Shown piece by piece: positions 8,162-15,151 of a stretch of DNA of 18,046 nt (positions are counted from its first letter, which is position 1; every line of letters starts with the position of its first letter). The stretch covers positions 1-18,046 of the forward strand of contig DASQWC010000036.1 of the NCBI GenBank assembly GCA_035640475.1, read 5' to 3'. A program made the translations under genes and the position numbers. The notes beneath the pieces are model-generated. The model made no database searches and was not told the origin of the DNA. It saw nothing but the letters and a program-made list of their open reading frames with translations. The stretch is from DASQWC01 sp035640475. Its GTDB lineage: Bacteria > Actinomycetota > JAICYB01.

Positions 8162-9697
8162 TCACCAATTCTGCCCGAGCGGACGGCCGCGCACTCGGTC
8201 GCCGAGCGGCACGAAGCCGTATACGTCGTCCGGCGAGGGCGAGGCGAAGCTCTCGTCGGGCAGCATGCGCATGTTCGTCCCGAAGTAGCGGTTGAAGACG
8301 ATGCGGAAGGTATTCACCGGCGAAACCGTGTGGGAGACGGCGTCCCGGTAGCCCGGGAGACGCATCGCGCTCAGGATCCCGTACTTCACGCGCAGCTCCT
8401 CGTCGGGCCGCGACGTCCATCTGCCGGGGATCTTGGTCGTCAGGCGCGGATATGGGCCCTCGTCGGCCTGGATGATGACGATCGGATCGCCGGGCCCGGC
8501 CAGGATGTCACCGACGAGCCGCCGGATCCGCCGGTTCGTGTATCGCAGCTGCTCGAGGAATGCCTTCGCATTGCCGGCGCGTGCTTGTGGCGCGACCCGG
8601 CCCCCATTGCGGTCGAACACGTAGGGCGGGTGCGGCATGAGGAAGTGCGCGAAGACGAACTTCGGGCCGTCGATGTCGACGGCTGCCTCCATCGACGCGA
8701 ACTCGCGCAAGGCGGTGGCGTGCTGGACGGCGTCGCGGTCGGCCTCCGCGATGTAGCCCCGGCGCAGCAGTGGAAGCAACGCCGTCGATTCATACAAGGT
8801 GCGCGTGAACTCGGGCAGCGGGGCATTGCGGAGGTTCACGTCGGCGATCGGGCTCTCCGAGGTCGGCGACCACCACGACCCGACGTGCACGTAGCGATAG
8901 CCGGCCTGCTTGAGCGATCGCGCTGCCGCGCTCCGTGCGATCGCGCCGAAGGCCGGGCTCAGATCGCTCGTCGGCCGTTGGGAGCCGAGATCGTCGAGGT
9001 ACTGCATGTTCAGTGACGACGCGAGTGATAGGTGCGTGTTCTGGTAGTTCGCGCGGGCGCCGGGGACGATCGTGAATCCGTTTCGCTCGAGGAAGCCCAG
9101 GAACGGTGTGTTGTCGAAGCCGAAGTGCTCGCGCAGCGTCTGGGCGTCCGGATACCGGTCGAAGATCAGGTAATAGACGTCGCGTCGGGTGCTTCGCAGG
9201 ACGGGTGTCTTCCCGCCCGGCCCGGCCTCCGCCGATCGCGCGACGTCGAGCCCGAGCGAGGCGACAGATGTCAGTACCAGACCGAGTGCGATCAGGTTGA
9301 GCGCTCGTGTGATGCCGAACAGCTTGCGCCCTGTACGCGCGAGGAACAGGATGACGACGACGAGTCCGAGCGCGAACAACGGCGTAAGGACGAGATCCCG
9401 CCCGACGACGAAGCGTGCGACGCGCCGTCCTTCCAGGAGCTGCCATACGTGGCCGTATGTGAAGAAACCGAGAAGGGCGCTCGTGAGCACGATCGCAACC
9501 TTGTGCCCGTGTCCGATCAGCCGTCCGAGCGCCAACTGCGCGCAACCAACTGCGACGACCGAGAGGACGAGCGGGACGACCGCGGCGCTCGGTGAGGCGA
9601 CGTTCCGGTTGTGCGCAGCAAGAAAGAGGATCGGAAACGCAGCGAACAAGATCGAATGGATGGGCCTCGGCGCGCGTTCCATCACCGGATGATGCAT
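8162..9697 (-). CDS. LtaS/sulfatase-like membrane-anchored hydrolase or phosphotransferase
   Basis: This 511-residue protein has about five membrane helices (residues about 14-30, 38-60, 66-86, 101-121 and 131-151) followed by an extracytoplasmic alkaline-phosphatase-superfamily domain, the layout of lipoteichoic acid synthase-like enzymes. Expected site elements are DVYYLIFDRY (Asp180, first metal ligand), NTHLSLASSLNMQYL (candidate nucleophile Thr221), HFLMPHPPYVFD (His351, His356), and IIQADEGPYP (Asp412-Glu413), where the usual Asp-His pair is replaced by Asp-Glu. The open frame runs back to 10216, but that extension lies over the cyclase gene and lacks hydrophobic character. The ATG at 9697 gives a sensible N-terminus; an ATG at 9682 is an alternative, and neither has a strong ribosome site. 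The hemQ start follows the stop by 1 nt. A cell-envelope polymer role is inference. Confidence 0.8.
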   Translation of the reverse strand: MHHPVMERAPRPIHSILFAAFPILFLAAHNRNVASPSAAVVPLVLSVVAVGCAQLALGRLIGHGHKVAIVLTSALLGFFTYGHVWQLLEGRRVARFVVGRDLVLTPLFALGLVVVILFLARTGRKLFGITRALNLIALGLVLTSVASLGLDVARSAEAGPGGKTPVLRSTRRDVYYLIFDRYPDAQTLREHFGFDNTPFLGFLERNGFTIVPGARANYQNTHLSLASSLNMQYLDDLGSQRPTSDLSPAFGAIARSAAARSLKQAGYRYVHVGSWWSPTSESPIADVNLRNAPLPEFTRTLYESTALLPLLRRGYIAEADRDAVQHATALREFASMEAAVDIDGPKFVFAHFLMPHPPYVFDRNGGRVAPQARAGNAKAFLEQLRYTNRRIRRLVGDILAGPGDPIVIIQADEGPYPRLTTKIPGRWTSRPDEELRVKYGILSAMRLPGYRDAVSHTVSPVNTFRIVFNRYFGTNMRMLPDESFASPSPDDVYGFVPLGDRVRGRPLGQNW

Positions 9698-9717
9698 CCG
9701 GGAGCGCCGGCCGTGGG

Positions 9718-9746
9718 CGAACCGAAAAGATGCGAACCGAAAGATG
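9718..9746. repeat. Tandem 15/14-bp repeat in a divergent intergenic region
   Basis: CGAACCGAAAAGATG (9718-9732) is followed directly by CGAACCGAAAGATG (9733-9746), identical except for one missing A. The pair sits between the divergent hydrolase (start 9697) and cyclase-regulator (start 9761) genes, in a 63-bp gap. It may be a regulator site or part of the promoters. An alternative is a chance local duplication. Confidence 0.75.
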
Positions 9747-9760
9747 GGAAACTTGCAGCC

Positions 9761-10981
9761 ATGGCTCCGGAGAAGCGGGCGGCCCGCCAGATGCTGGCCA
9801 CGGTGTTGTTCACCGACATCGTGGAGTCGACTCGGACGGCATCCAAGCTCGGCGACGCGAAGTGGCGCGAGCTCCTCGACAGCCACGACTCGGCCGCAAG
9901 GGAGGAGATCAAGCGCTTCGGCGGCCGTGAGGTGAAGACGGTCGGTGACGGCTTCCTCGCCATGTTCGAAGGACCGGAGGACGCCGTCCGGTGCGCCAGC
10001 GCCATCGCCGACGCCGTCTCCGAGCTGGGCCTCGAGATGCGCGCCGGCCTGCACACGGGTCAGTGCGAATTTCGCGGGTCGGACCTCGGCGGCATCGCCG
10101 TCCATATCGCCGCTCGCATCGCCGAGCTTGCCGATGCGGGCGAGGTGCTCGTCTCCCAGACCGTCAAGGAGCTCGTGACCGGATCGAAGCTTCCGTTCGT
10201 GACGCGCGGCATGCACTCACTCAAGGGCGTCCCGGGCAAGTGGCGAGTGTTCCGGCTGAAGACGTCGACCAAGTCGGCGCCACCGAAAGCCGAAGCTCCG
10301 AAGCCCGCGACCAGGAAGACCAAGGACATCTCGCTGATGATCGTGGACGACCATCCGCTGTGGCGCGCCTCGCTTCGTCAGGTGCTCGAGCACAAGAAGG
10401 CGGCGACGGTTGTCGGAGAAGCGTCCACGGGGGCCGAGGCCCTCGAGCTCGCGCGCAAGCTCCGGCCCGACGTGATCGTGATGGACATGGACCTGCCGAA
10501 CATGAACGGCGTCGAAGCCACAACGGCACTCCTCGCCGATCAACCGGATGCCAAGATTCTGTTCCTGTCGGCGCTCGACACACGCGACAAGGTGCTCGAG
10601 GCCGTCGAGGCCGGCGCGTCCGGTTACCTGATCAAGACCGCGAGTCCCGACGAGATAGCAAACGCGGTCCGGCGCGTGAACGGCGGGGAGGCCGTGTTCG
10701 CTCCATCGCTCGCCCAGGCCGTTCTGGACGAGTTCCGCAGGCTCTCCTCAGGCGGGACTCGGCGCGGCAAGCCGCTCGACGCGCTCACCGCTCGAGAGCG
10801 GGAGGTGCTCAAGCTCATGGCCGAGGGCAGGTCGAATCGGGCCATCGGCGAGCGCCTGAATCTCTCGTCGAAGACCGTCGAGGCACACGTCGCGAGCATC
10901 TTCATGAAGCTCGGTCTCCAGGAAGCTCCGGACGACCACCGCCGCGTGCTCGCGGTAGTGACCTATCTGCGCTCGTCCTGA
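9761..10981 (+). CDS. Class III nucleotide cyclase - receiver - LuxR-type HTH fusion regulator
   Basis: This 406-residue protein joins three domains. Residues 11-165 are a class III adenylate/guanylate cyclase homology domain with metal aspartates in LFTDIVEST (Asp19) and KTVGDGF (Asp63). A Pro/Ala/Lys-rich linker (167-188) leads to a receiver domain (190-312) with the acidic pair Asp196-Asp197, phospho-acceptor Asp242 in VIVMDMDLP, and Lys292 in GYLIK. The C-terminus (340-403) is a LuxR/NarL helix-turn-helix with LTAREREVLKLMAEGRSNRAIG and LSSKTVEAHVASI. The cyclase transition-state segment reads AVHIAARI: the arginine is kept (Arg119) but His115 stands where Asn is usual, so activity is uncertain. 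The frame opens at 9611, but the ATG at 9761 begins just before the conserved domain; the upstream part overlaps the divergent gene. No adjacent kinase is an obvious partner. Confidence 0.92.
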   Translation: MAPEKRAARQMLATVLFTDIVESTRTASKLGDAKWRELLDSHDSAAREEIKRFGGREVKTVGDGFLAMFEGPEDAVRCASAIADAVSELGLEMRAGLHTGQCEFRGSDLGGIAVHIAARIAELADAGEVLVSQTVKELVTGSKLPFVTRGMHSLKGVPGKWRVFRLKTSTKSAPPKAEAPKPATRKTKDISLMIVDDHPLWRASLRQVLEHKKAATVVGEASTGAEALELARKLRPDVIVMDMDLPNMNGVEATTALLADQPDAKILFLSALDTRDKVLEAVEAGASGYLIKTASPDEIANAVRRVNGGEAVFAPSLAQAVLDEFRRLSSGGTRRGKPLDALTAREREVLKLMAEGRSNRAIGERLNLSSKTVEAHVASIFMKLGLQEAPDDHRRVLAVVTYLRSS

Positions 10982-10985
10982 CCGG

Positions 10986-13103
10986 CTAGTACCAGCCCGA
11001 TAAGGCCGTCAGCCGCGGGAGCTCCAGGACGAAGACGTCGTCGTACCCGTTCGAGTCGCCGGGCACCAGGTTGTCCGCCGTCGAGTCGAACGCAACGAAC
11101 CGGCCGTCGGCCGACAGGATCGGGTCGTTGCTCGGCCCGTTGCCCTGGCCCCCGTTGGAGGCGAGCGATACGAGAGTCGTGGTGCCCGTGACGAGATCCC
11201 TGAGGAAGATGTCGGTCGTCTCGTTGGTGTCGCGAGGCACGAGATCGGTGGAGTCCGAGCTGAAGACCACGAACCGACCGTTGGGGGTGGCCGCGTAGGA
11301 AAGGGCCGCCGTGTTCGTCGGGACGACCGATAGGTTCGCGACGTAGTTGCCGCTCGTCGACCCCACGTCGCGGTCTCCCACACCGAACTCCGCCTCGCCG
11401 CCGCTCGATGACAGGGACACGCGCTGCGTCGACCCGAGGACCGTGTCCCTGACGAAGATGTCCTCCGCGCCGTTCGTATCGTTTGGAACGAGATTCGACG
11501 CGTCGGAATTGAAGAACACGTACCGGCCGTTGTCCGAGACGTTCCACTGCGGCAGACCCACCGGATGTCGCGAGTCGGCGTTTGCCTGTTCCTCCGAGCT
11601 CGACACGTTGACCCGTGTCGTCTTTCTGGTCCGGAGGTCGTGGACGAACATGTCGGCAGCATCGTTCGTGTCGTTGGGGACGAGGTTGGACGCGACCGAT
11701 CTGAACATCACGTAGCGTCCGTTGGCCGACATGGAGACGAGCCGGCTGCCCGTCTCGGCGAGAAACGACGATGAACGGCCCATATTTGCCTGCTCGCCCG
11801 TGGAGGAGACCGAGACGCGGATGGTTCGCTTCGTTTGGCGGTCACGTACGAAGACGTCCGGGACGCCGTTCGTGTCGCCGGGGACCAGATTGTCTGCAAT
11901 CGAGGCGAAGGCCGCGTACCTGCCGTCGACGGAAAGCGCCGCCTCGTAGCTGTTCATGTTGCCCGATGTGCCGTCGGTGGAGACAGAGACGAGCTCGACT
12001 CCGTCGGTGCGCTGATCGCGAACGAACACGTCGTAGCTGTCGTTGGTGTCGTTCTCGACGAACGTCGAGGTTGTCGACCAGAACGCGATGTATCGGCCGT
12101 CTCCGGACATCGATCCCGTGACGGTGATCCGTTCGGCGCGGAGGGGAAGCGGCGTGTACTCGTTGACCGGGTCGGTCGTTGGAGCTCGGTCGACCCGGCG
12201 TACCTGATGCGACCGTCGGTCGCGGACGTAAAGAGCAGGCCTGCAGAGGTCGAGATTGGGAGTCGGAACGCAAACCGGATCGGGAGTCGCATCGCCGAAG
12301 GTCGTCGCACCCGAGTAGAAGGCAATCGAGCCGCCGTCCGCCGAAATCGACGGGACGAGCGAGTCGGCGTTGCCCTGGGCGCCATCCGATGACCGCGACG
12401 CGAGTGTCGTGACTCCCTGCAGCGCAAGGTTGAAAACGAGATTCCCGCTTCCCGATCGGTTGGTGATCTGGAACCAATACGTGACGTTGGGCCGTGCCGG
12501 GAATGCGAGCTGCGAGAAGCCGGAATCGTTCGAGTCACAGCCGATTCGCCGGAGATTGGATCGATCCGTTCCCGAGAAGACGCTCAGCGCCGTGCCGAAG
12601 TCGGATCCGAAGGTATTGGCAATCAGCCCGATCCGTGCCTTGGAGTGATAGCGGTACCAGGCCGTCCCGCCGCCCGCGCCTAGGCCGCCGCAGCTCCCCG
12701 GCTCGCCGGATTGCCTCGTGGCGCTCGACGTGTTCGTCCGTGCTGTGAACGGGACGGTCGAGATCGAGTACGCATCCGAGAATTCGTCATTGGTGAAAGG
12801 GTGCGCCACCACCACCGGCGCTGCGACACCCTCGAGTGCTTGGGGCTCGCCGATTGATCGTTGGTTTGTGCGGGGCGGGGCCGGCGCGATAACGCTGCCG
12901 AGCTCGCGCTCGATGAATTCGCCGCGCAGCGGTTCAAACCGTCCGAAGCGCAACGCCCGGTAGTCGAGGTCTGCGTCGGAGCCGAACGGATTCAAACGAG
13001 TCTCGGAGGGAACGCGAAGGCCGATGCTGATCGAGACGAATAGCAACGCCGCTGCGAGCACGAGACCGATGAGTGCGCCGGTTCTTCCGGTGAACCTAAG
13101 CAC
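10986..13103 (-). CDS. Exported or anchored PPC-like plus seven-blade PD40/TolB-type propeller protein
   Basis: This 705-residue protein starts with a signal anchor or signal peptide (hydrophobic about 9-29). Residues about 97-230 resemble the beta-sandwich PPC-type domain (WYRYHSK, then GSDFGTALSVFSGT and C-D-S-N-D-S), with two cysteines (138, 189) that could form a disulfide. Seven PD40-like repeats follow (about 253-700), each near the pattern DGRYVAFxSxAxNLVPxDTNxxxDVFVRD and then RVSVSS. Seven copies fit a closed seven-blade propeller. The GTG at 13103 overlaps the stop of the upstream kinase (GTGCTTAG), so coupling is likely; an ATG at 13196 would lie inside the kinase gene and add an Arg-rich, non-conserved leader. 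The stop lies 4 nt from the convergent cyclase-regulator stop. A binding or scaffold role outside the membrane is inferred; no enzyme motif is visible. Confidence 0.88.
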   Translation of the reverse strand: MLRFTGRTGALIGLVLAAALLFVSISIGLRVPSETRLNPFGSDADLDYRALRFGRFEPLRGEFIERELGSVIAPAPPRTNQRSIGEPQALEGVAAPVVVAHPFTNDEFSDAYSISTVPFTARTNTSSATRQSGEPGSCGGLGAGGGTAWYRYHSKARIGLIANTFGSDFGTALSVFSGTDRSNLRRIGCDSNDSGFSQLAFPARPNVTYWFQITNRSGSGNLVFNLALQGVTTLASRSSDGAQGNADSLVPSISADGGSIAFYSGATTFGDATPDPVCVPTPNLDLCRPALYVRDRRSHQVRRVDRAPTTDPVNEYTPLPLRAERITVTGSMSGDGRYIAFWSTTSTFVENDTNDSYDVFVRDQRTDGVELVSVSTDGTSGNMNSYEAALSVDGRYAAFASIADNLVPGDTNGVPDVFVRDRQTKRTIRVSVSSTGEQANMGRSSSFLAETGSRLVSMSANGRYVMFRSVASNLVPNDTNDAADMFVHDLRTRKTTRVNVSSSEEQANADSRHPVGLPQWNVSDNGRYVFFNSDASNLVPNDTNGAEDIFVRDTVLGSTQRVSLSSSGGEAEFGVGDRDVGSTSGNYVANLSVVPTNTAALSYAATPNGRFVVFSSDSTDLVPRDTNETTDIFLRDLVTGTTTLVSLASNGGQGNGPSNDPILSADGRFVAFDSTADNLVPGDSNGYDDVFVLELPRLTALSGWY
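11041..12410 (-). repeat. Protein-coding repeat array (propeller blades)
   Basis: Within the propeller gene, a related DNA segment encoding VPxDTN or its variants recurs with starts near 12043, 11869, 11668, 11473, 11224 and 11050, spaced about 174-250 bp. It reflects the protein repeats rather than a separate DNA element. The first blade (12200-12410) lacks the DTN motif and carries a two-cysteine insertion. The gap between the copies near 11473 and 11224 is the longest and holds extra sequence. Confidence 0.8.
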
Positions 13104-15036
13104 GCGCGGTCTTTCTTTGGCGTTTCTTCGCCGCCGGGAGGGTGACGTTGAACGTTGTGCCGGCGTCGGGATCGCTCGTGAACCAGATCTCGCCACCGTG
13201 CGCTTCGACGAGACGCTTTGTCAGCGCGAGGCCGAGACCGGTGGACGCTTGCCCGCGCTGCGCTTTGGTTCCCGGGACGCGGAAGAACGGCTCGAAGATC
13301 CGGGCTCCGACGTCGGCCGGAATGCCCACACCACTGTCGCGAACCGAGACCGTGACCTCGCCGTTTCGCCGGCTCGCTCCGAGCTCGATCGTTCCACCCG
13401 GCGGCGTGTACTTCACCGCGTTGTCGACGAGATTGAGCAGAATCTGGCGCAGTCGCTCACGGTCCGCGCGCACCGCGGGCATCCGGCCCGCGGATTCGAC
13501 CTTCAGTCTGAGGTCGGCCGAGCTCGCGAGCCCCGCGACGGTGCCGCGGACTTGGCGCAGCATCTCGCCGACGTTGAGCTCCTCGATGTCGAGCTCCACG
13601 CCGCCGAGCTCGGCTCTCGCGAGCTCGAGGATCTCGTTGACGACCATGAGGAGTTGCTCGGCCGAGTCGCCGATCGTGTAGCCGAGGTCTTCGAGTGCCG
13701 AACGTGTCTTCCGGAAGGTCGGGTCTCGCAGCATCTGGGACTGATTGAGGATCACGGCCAGCGGCGTGCGGAGTTCGTGACTGAGACCGGCGAAGAACTC
13801 CGTGCGTTCGCGGAGAAGACGCTGCACCTCCTGCGTGCGCTGCTCGACTCGCGACTCCAGCGTCTCGATGTTGGCTTGGAGCTGATCGGCCATGAGATTG
13901 ACGCCGCGGGCGACCTCACCGAGCTCGTCGTTGCCCATGACCTCGACGCGGGCCGAGAGGTTCCCCGAACCCAGTGCCCGGTTCGTCTCGACGAGCGGCT
14001 TCAGCTGTCTGAGGATCGCGCGCGAGAGCAGGGCCCCGATCGCGACGATCCCGATCATCGCGCCCAGCAAGATGAACCCGAGCCTGAAGCCGGTGCCGCG
14101 AACGGATGCGAAGGCGGGACCCGTCTCCGCGGCGACCGCAATCGTGCCGACCTTTCTGTTCTGAAGATCGAGTCCCGCGTAGAGCGTTTCGACCTGGTTG
14201 CCGCCGACCTCCGTAATTTGCGCCACAGGATTCGTCGAGGCGTCCGCCGGTACCGAGTCGGTGTCGGGCATCAGTCCTCGAGCGGCAATGCGCCGGCCGT
14301 CGATGTCGAAGAGTGCGAGACCGAAGGCGGGATCGCCCGGCGGGCGGACGGCGGCAAGAGCTTCGGAAGCGAGTGTGGCGGCCTTGAAGCCGGCGATGAC
14401 GACGCCGGTCGAGGCGCACTGGGAGGTTCCCGAGCACACGGGCGCAACGATCGCCATCATCGTCTCGTTGCCCACCTGCAAGAATCCGGACGTCTTCGTT
14501 CCCGATGGGTCGCTGAGGGCTTTGGTGACGAACTCGGCTGAAGCCCAACGCGAGCCGGGGACCCTCGCCGGTCGTCCGTGCGATCGCTCTCGAACAAACT
14601 CGGCGACGCCGACGCCGTCGTTGTCCGTTGCAGCGAGCAGGTTGAGGTCGGACTTCAGTGCCAGTACCGACTGCAAGAGGCGCGCGACCGCGTCGGAATC
14701 GTGCCGGGCGATGGCTTGCGGCATGTTCTGGATGTTCGCCGCGAAGTTCGACGACTCGAGCAGATAGAGCTCGCGTTCGTGGATCAGCGATTCCGCATCG
14801 AGCGATCTGGCGATCAGATCCTGGTCGAGCGACGACTTTGCGCGTCCCGTGAGGTCGCGAACGATGATGAACGCACCGAGCACGCCGAGAACGAGCATCA
14901 GCGCAAAGAACGGAGTCAGGAGCTTCCAGAACAGGGGAAGGTCGCGAAATCCCCGCGCGGGGACCTCGGCTGCAGTCTTCGTCAGGGTGCTTTTGGCCAA
15001 GAGGTTCCTCGTGTGCCGCACCATTGTCGCAAGCAT
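13096..15036 (-). CDS. Transmembrane sensor histidine kinase, complete
   Basis: This 646-residue protein has a membrane helix (about residues 39-60), a large extracytoplasmic sensor region (about 61-318, with two cysteines near 201 and 207), a second helix (about 319-342), a HAMP domain (343-387, with NDELGEVARGVNLMADQL), a coiled coil (388-415), HisKA with LSHELRTPLAVILNQSQ (His420) and HATPase_c with LLNLVDNAVKYTPPGG (Asn539), RDSGVGIP, FEPFFR and STGLGLAL. It is an ordinary HPK1-type kinase; the sensor looks like a Cache-type domain by layout only. The ATG at 15036 is chosen because a palindrome and a GGAG lie just upstream; ATG at 15024 and 15105 are alternatives. Its stop overlaps the propeller gene start by 8 nt. 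No adjacent OmpR-type regulator is present. Confidence 0.92.
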   Translation of the reverse strand: MLATMVRHTRNLLAKSTLTKTAAEVPARGFRDLPLFWKLLTPFFALMLVLGVLGAFIIVRDLTGRAKSSLDQDLIARSLDAESLIHERELYLLESSNFAANIQNMPQAIARHDSDAVARLLQSVLALKSDLNLLAATDNDGVGVAEFVRERSHGRPARVPGSRWASAEFVTKALSDPSGTKTSGFLQVGNETMMAIVAPVCSGTSQCASTGVVIAGFKAATLASEALAAVRPPGDPAFGLALFDIDGRRIAARGLMPDTDSVPADASTNPVAQITEVGGNQVETLYAGLDLQNRKVGTIAVAAETGPAFASVRGTGFRLGFILLGAMIGIVAIGALLSRAILRQLKPLVETNRALGSGNLSARVEVMGNDELGEVARGVNLMADQLQANIETLESRVEQRTQEVQRLLRERTEFFAGLSHELRTPLAVILNQSQMLRDPTFRKTRSALEDLGYTIGDSAEQLLMVVNEILELARAELGGVELDIEELNVGEMLRQVRGTVAGLASSADLRLKVESAGRMPAVRADRERLRQILLNLVDNAVKYTPPGGTIELGASRRNGEVTVSVRDSGVGIPADVGARIFEPFFRVPGTKAQRGQASTGLGLALTKRLVEAHGGEIWFTSDPDAGTTFNVTLPAAKKRQRKTARA

Positions 15037-15048
15037 TGTTCGAACCGG

Positions 15049-15065
15049 CTCCAAAGCCTTTGGAG
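15049..15065. promoter_or_regulatory. Perfect palindrome upstream of the sensor kinase
   Basis: CTCCAAAG-C-CTTTGGAG is an 8-bp perfect inverted repeat around one base, 12 bp before the proposed ATG at 15036, in the 115-bp gap after the luciferase-like gene. It could be a repressor or autoregulatory operator. The GGAG in its left arm (minus strand) may also serve as the ribosome-binding site, so a hairpin could hide it. No known regulator consensus is recognised. Confidence 0.5.
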
Positions 15066-15106
15066 GGCAGTGCCTCAGTGTGTTCGCCCGGGTCGGACGG
15101 CACATC

Positions 15107-15151
15107 GGGGGTATCCCCAGACTTTCTTGGGAGGGTTGTCCCCAGTCGGGG
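15107..15151 (-). terminator. GC-rich short inverted repeats after the luciferase-like gene
   Basis: Just past the TAA at 15152-15154 (minus strand), CCCC-GACT-GGGG (15140-15151) and GGGG-ATA-CCCC (15108-15118) form two small hairpins about 20 bp apart. They could end the upstream transcript before the kinase gene. Stems are only 4 bp and there is no T-run, so this is a weak call. Confidence 0.22.

Noticed and set aside
9611..9760. Fifty-codon N-terminal extension of the cyclase-regulator
   Set aside because: It overlaps the start of the divergent membrane protein and precedes the conserved domain without any recognisable sequence.
9698..10216. N-terminal extension of the LtaS-like protein
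   Set aside because: It lies opposite the conserved cyclase domain and has no hydrophobic or family-like sequence; the protein makes sense from 9697.
13104..13196. Upstream ATG start for the propeller protein
   Set aside because: It lies within the kinase coding end and gives an Arg/Ser-rich leader ahead of an otherwise normal signal anchor that begins at the GTG at 13103.
13024..14541. 505-codon plus-strand open frame opposite the sensor kinase
   Set aside because: Antisense to HAMP, HisKA and HATPase motifs that are intact on the minus strand; its protein shows no domain.
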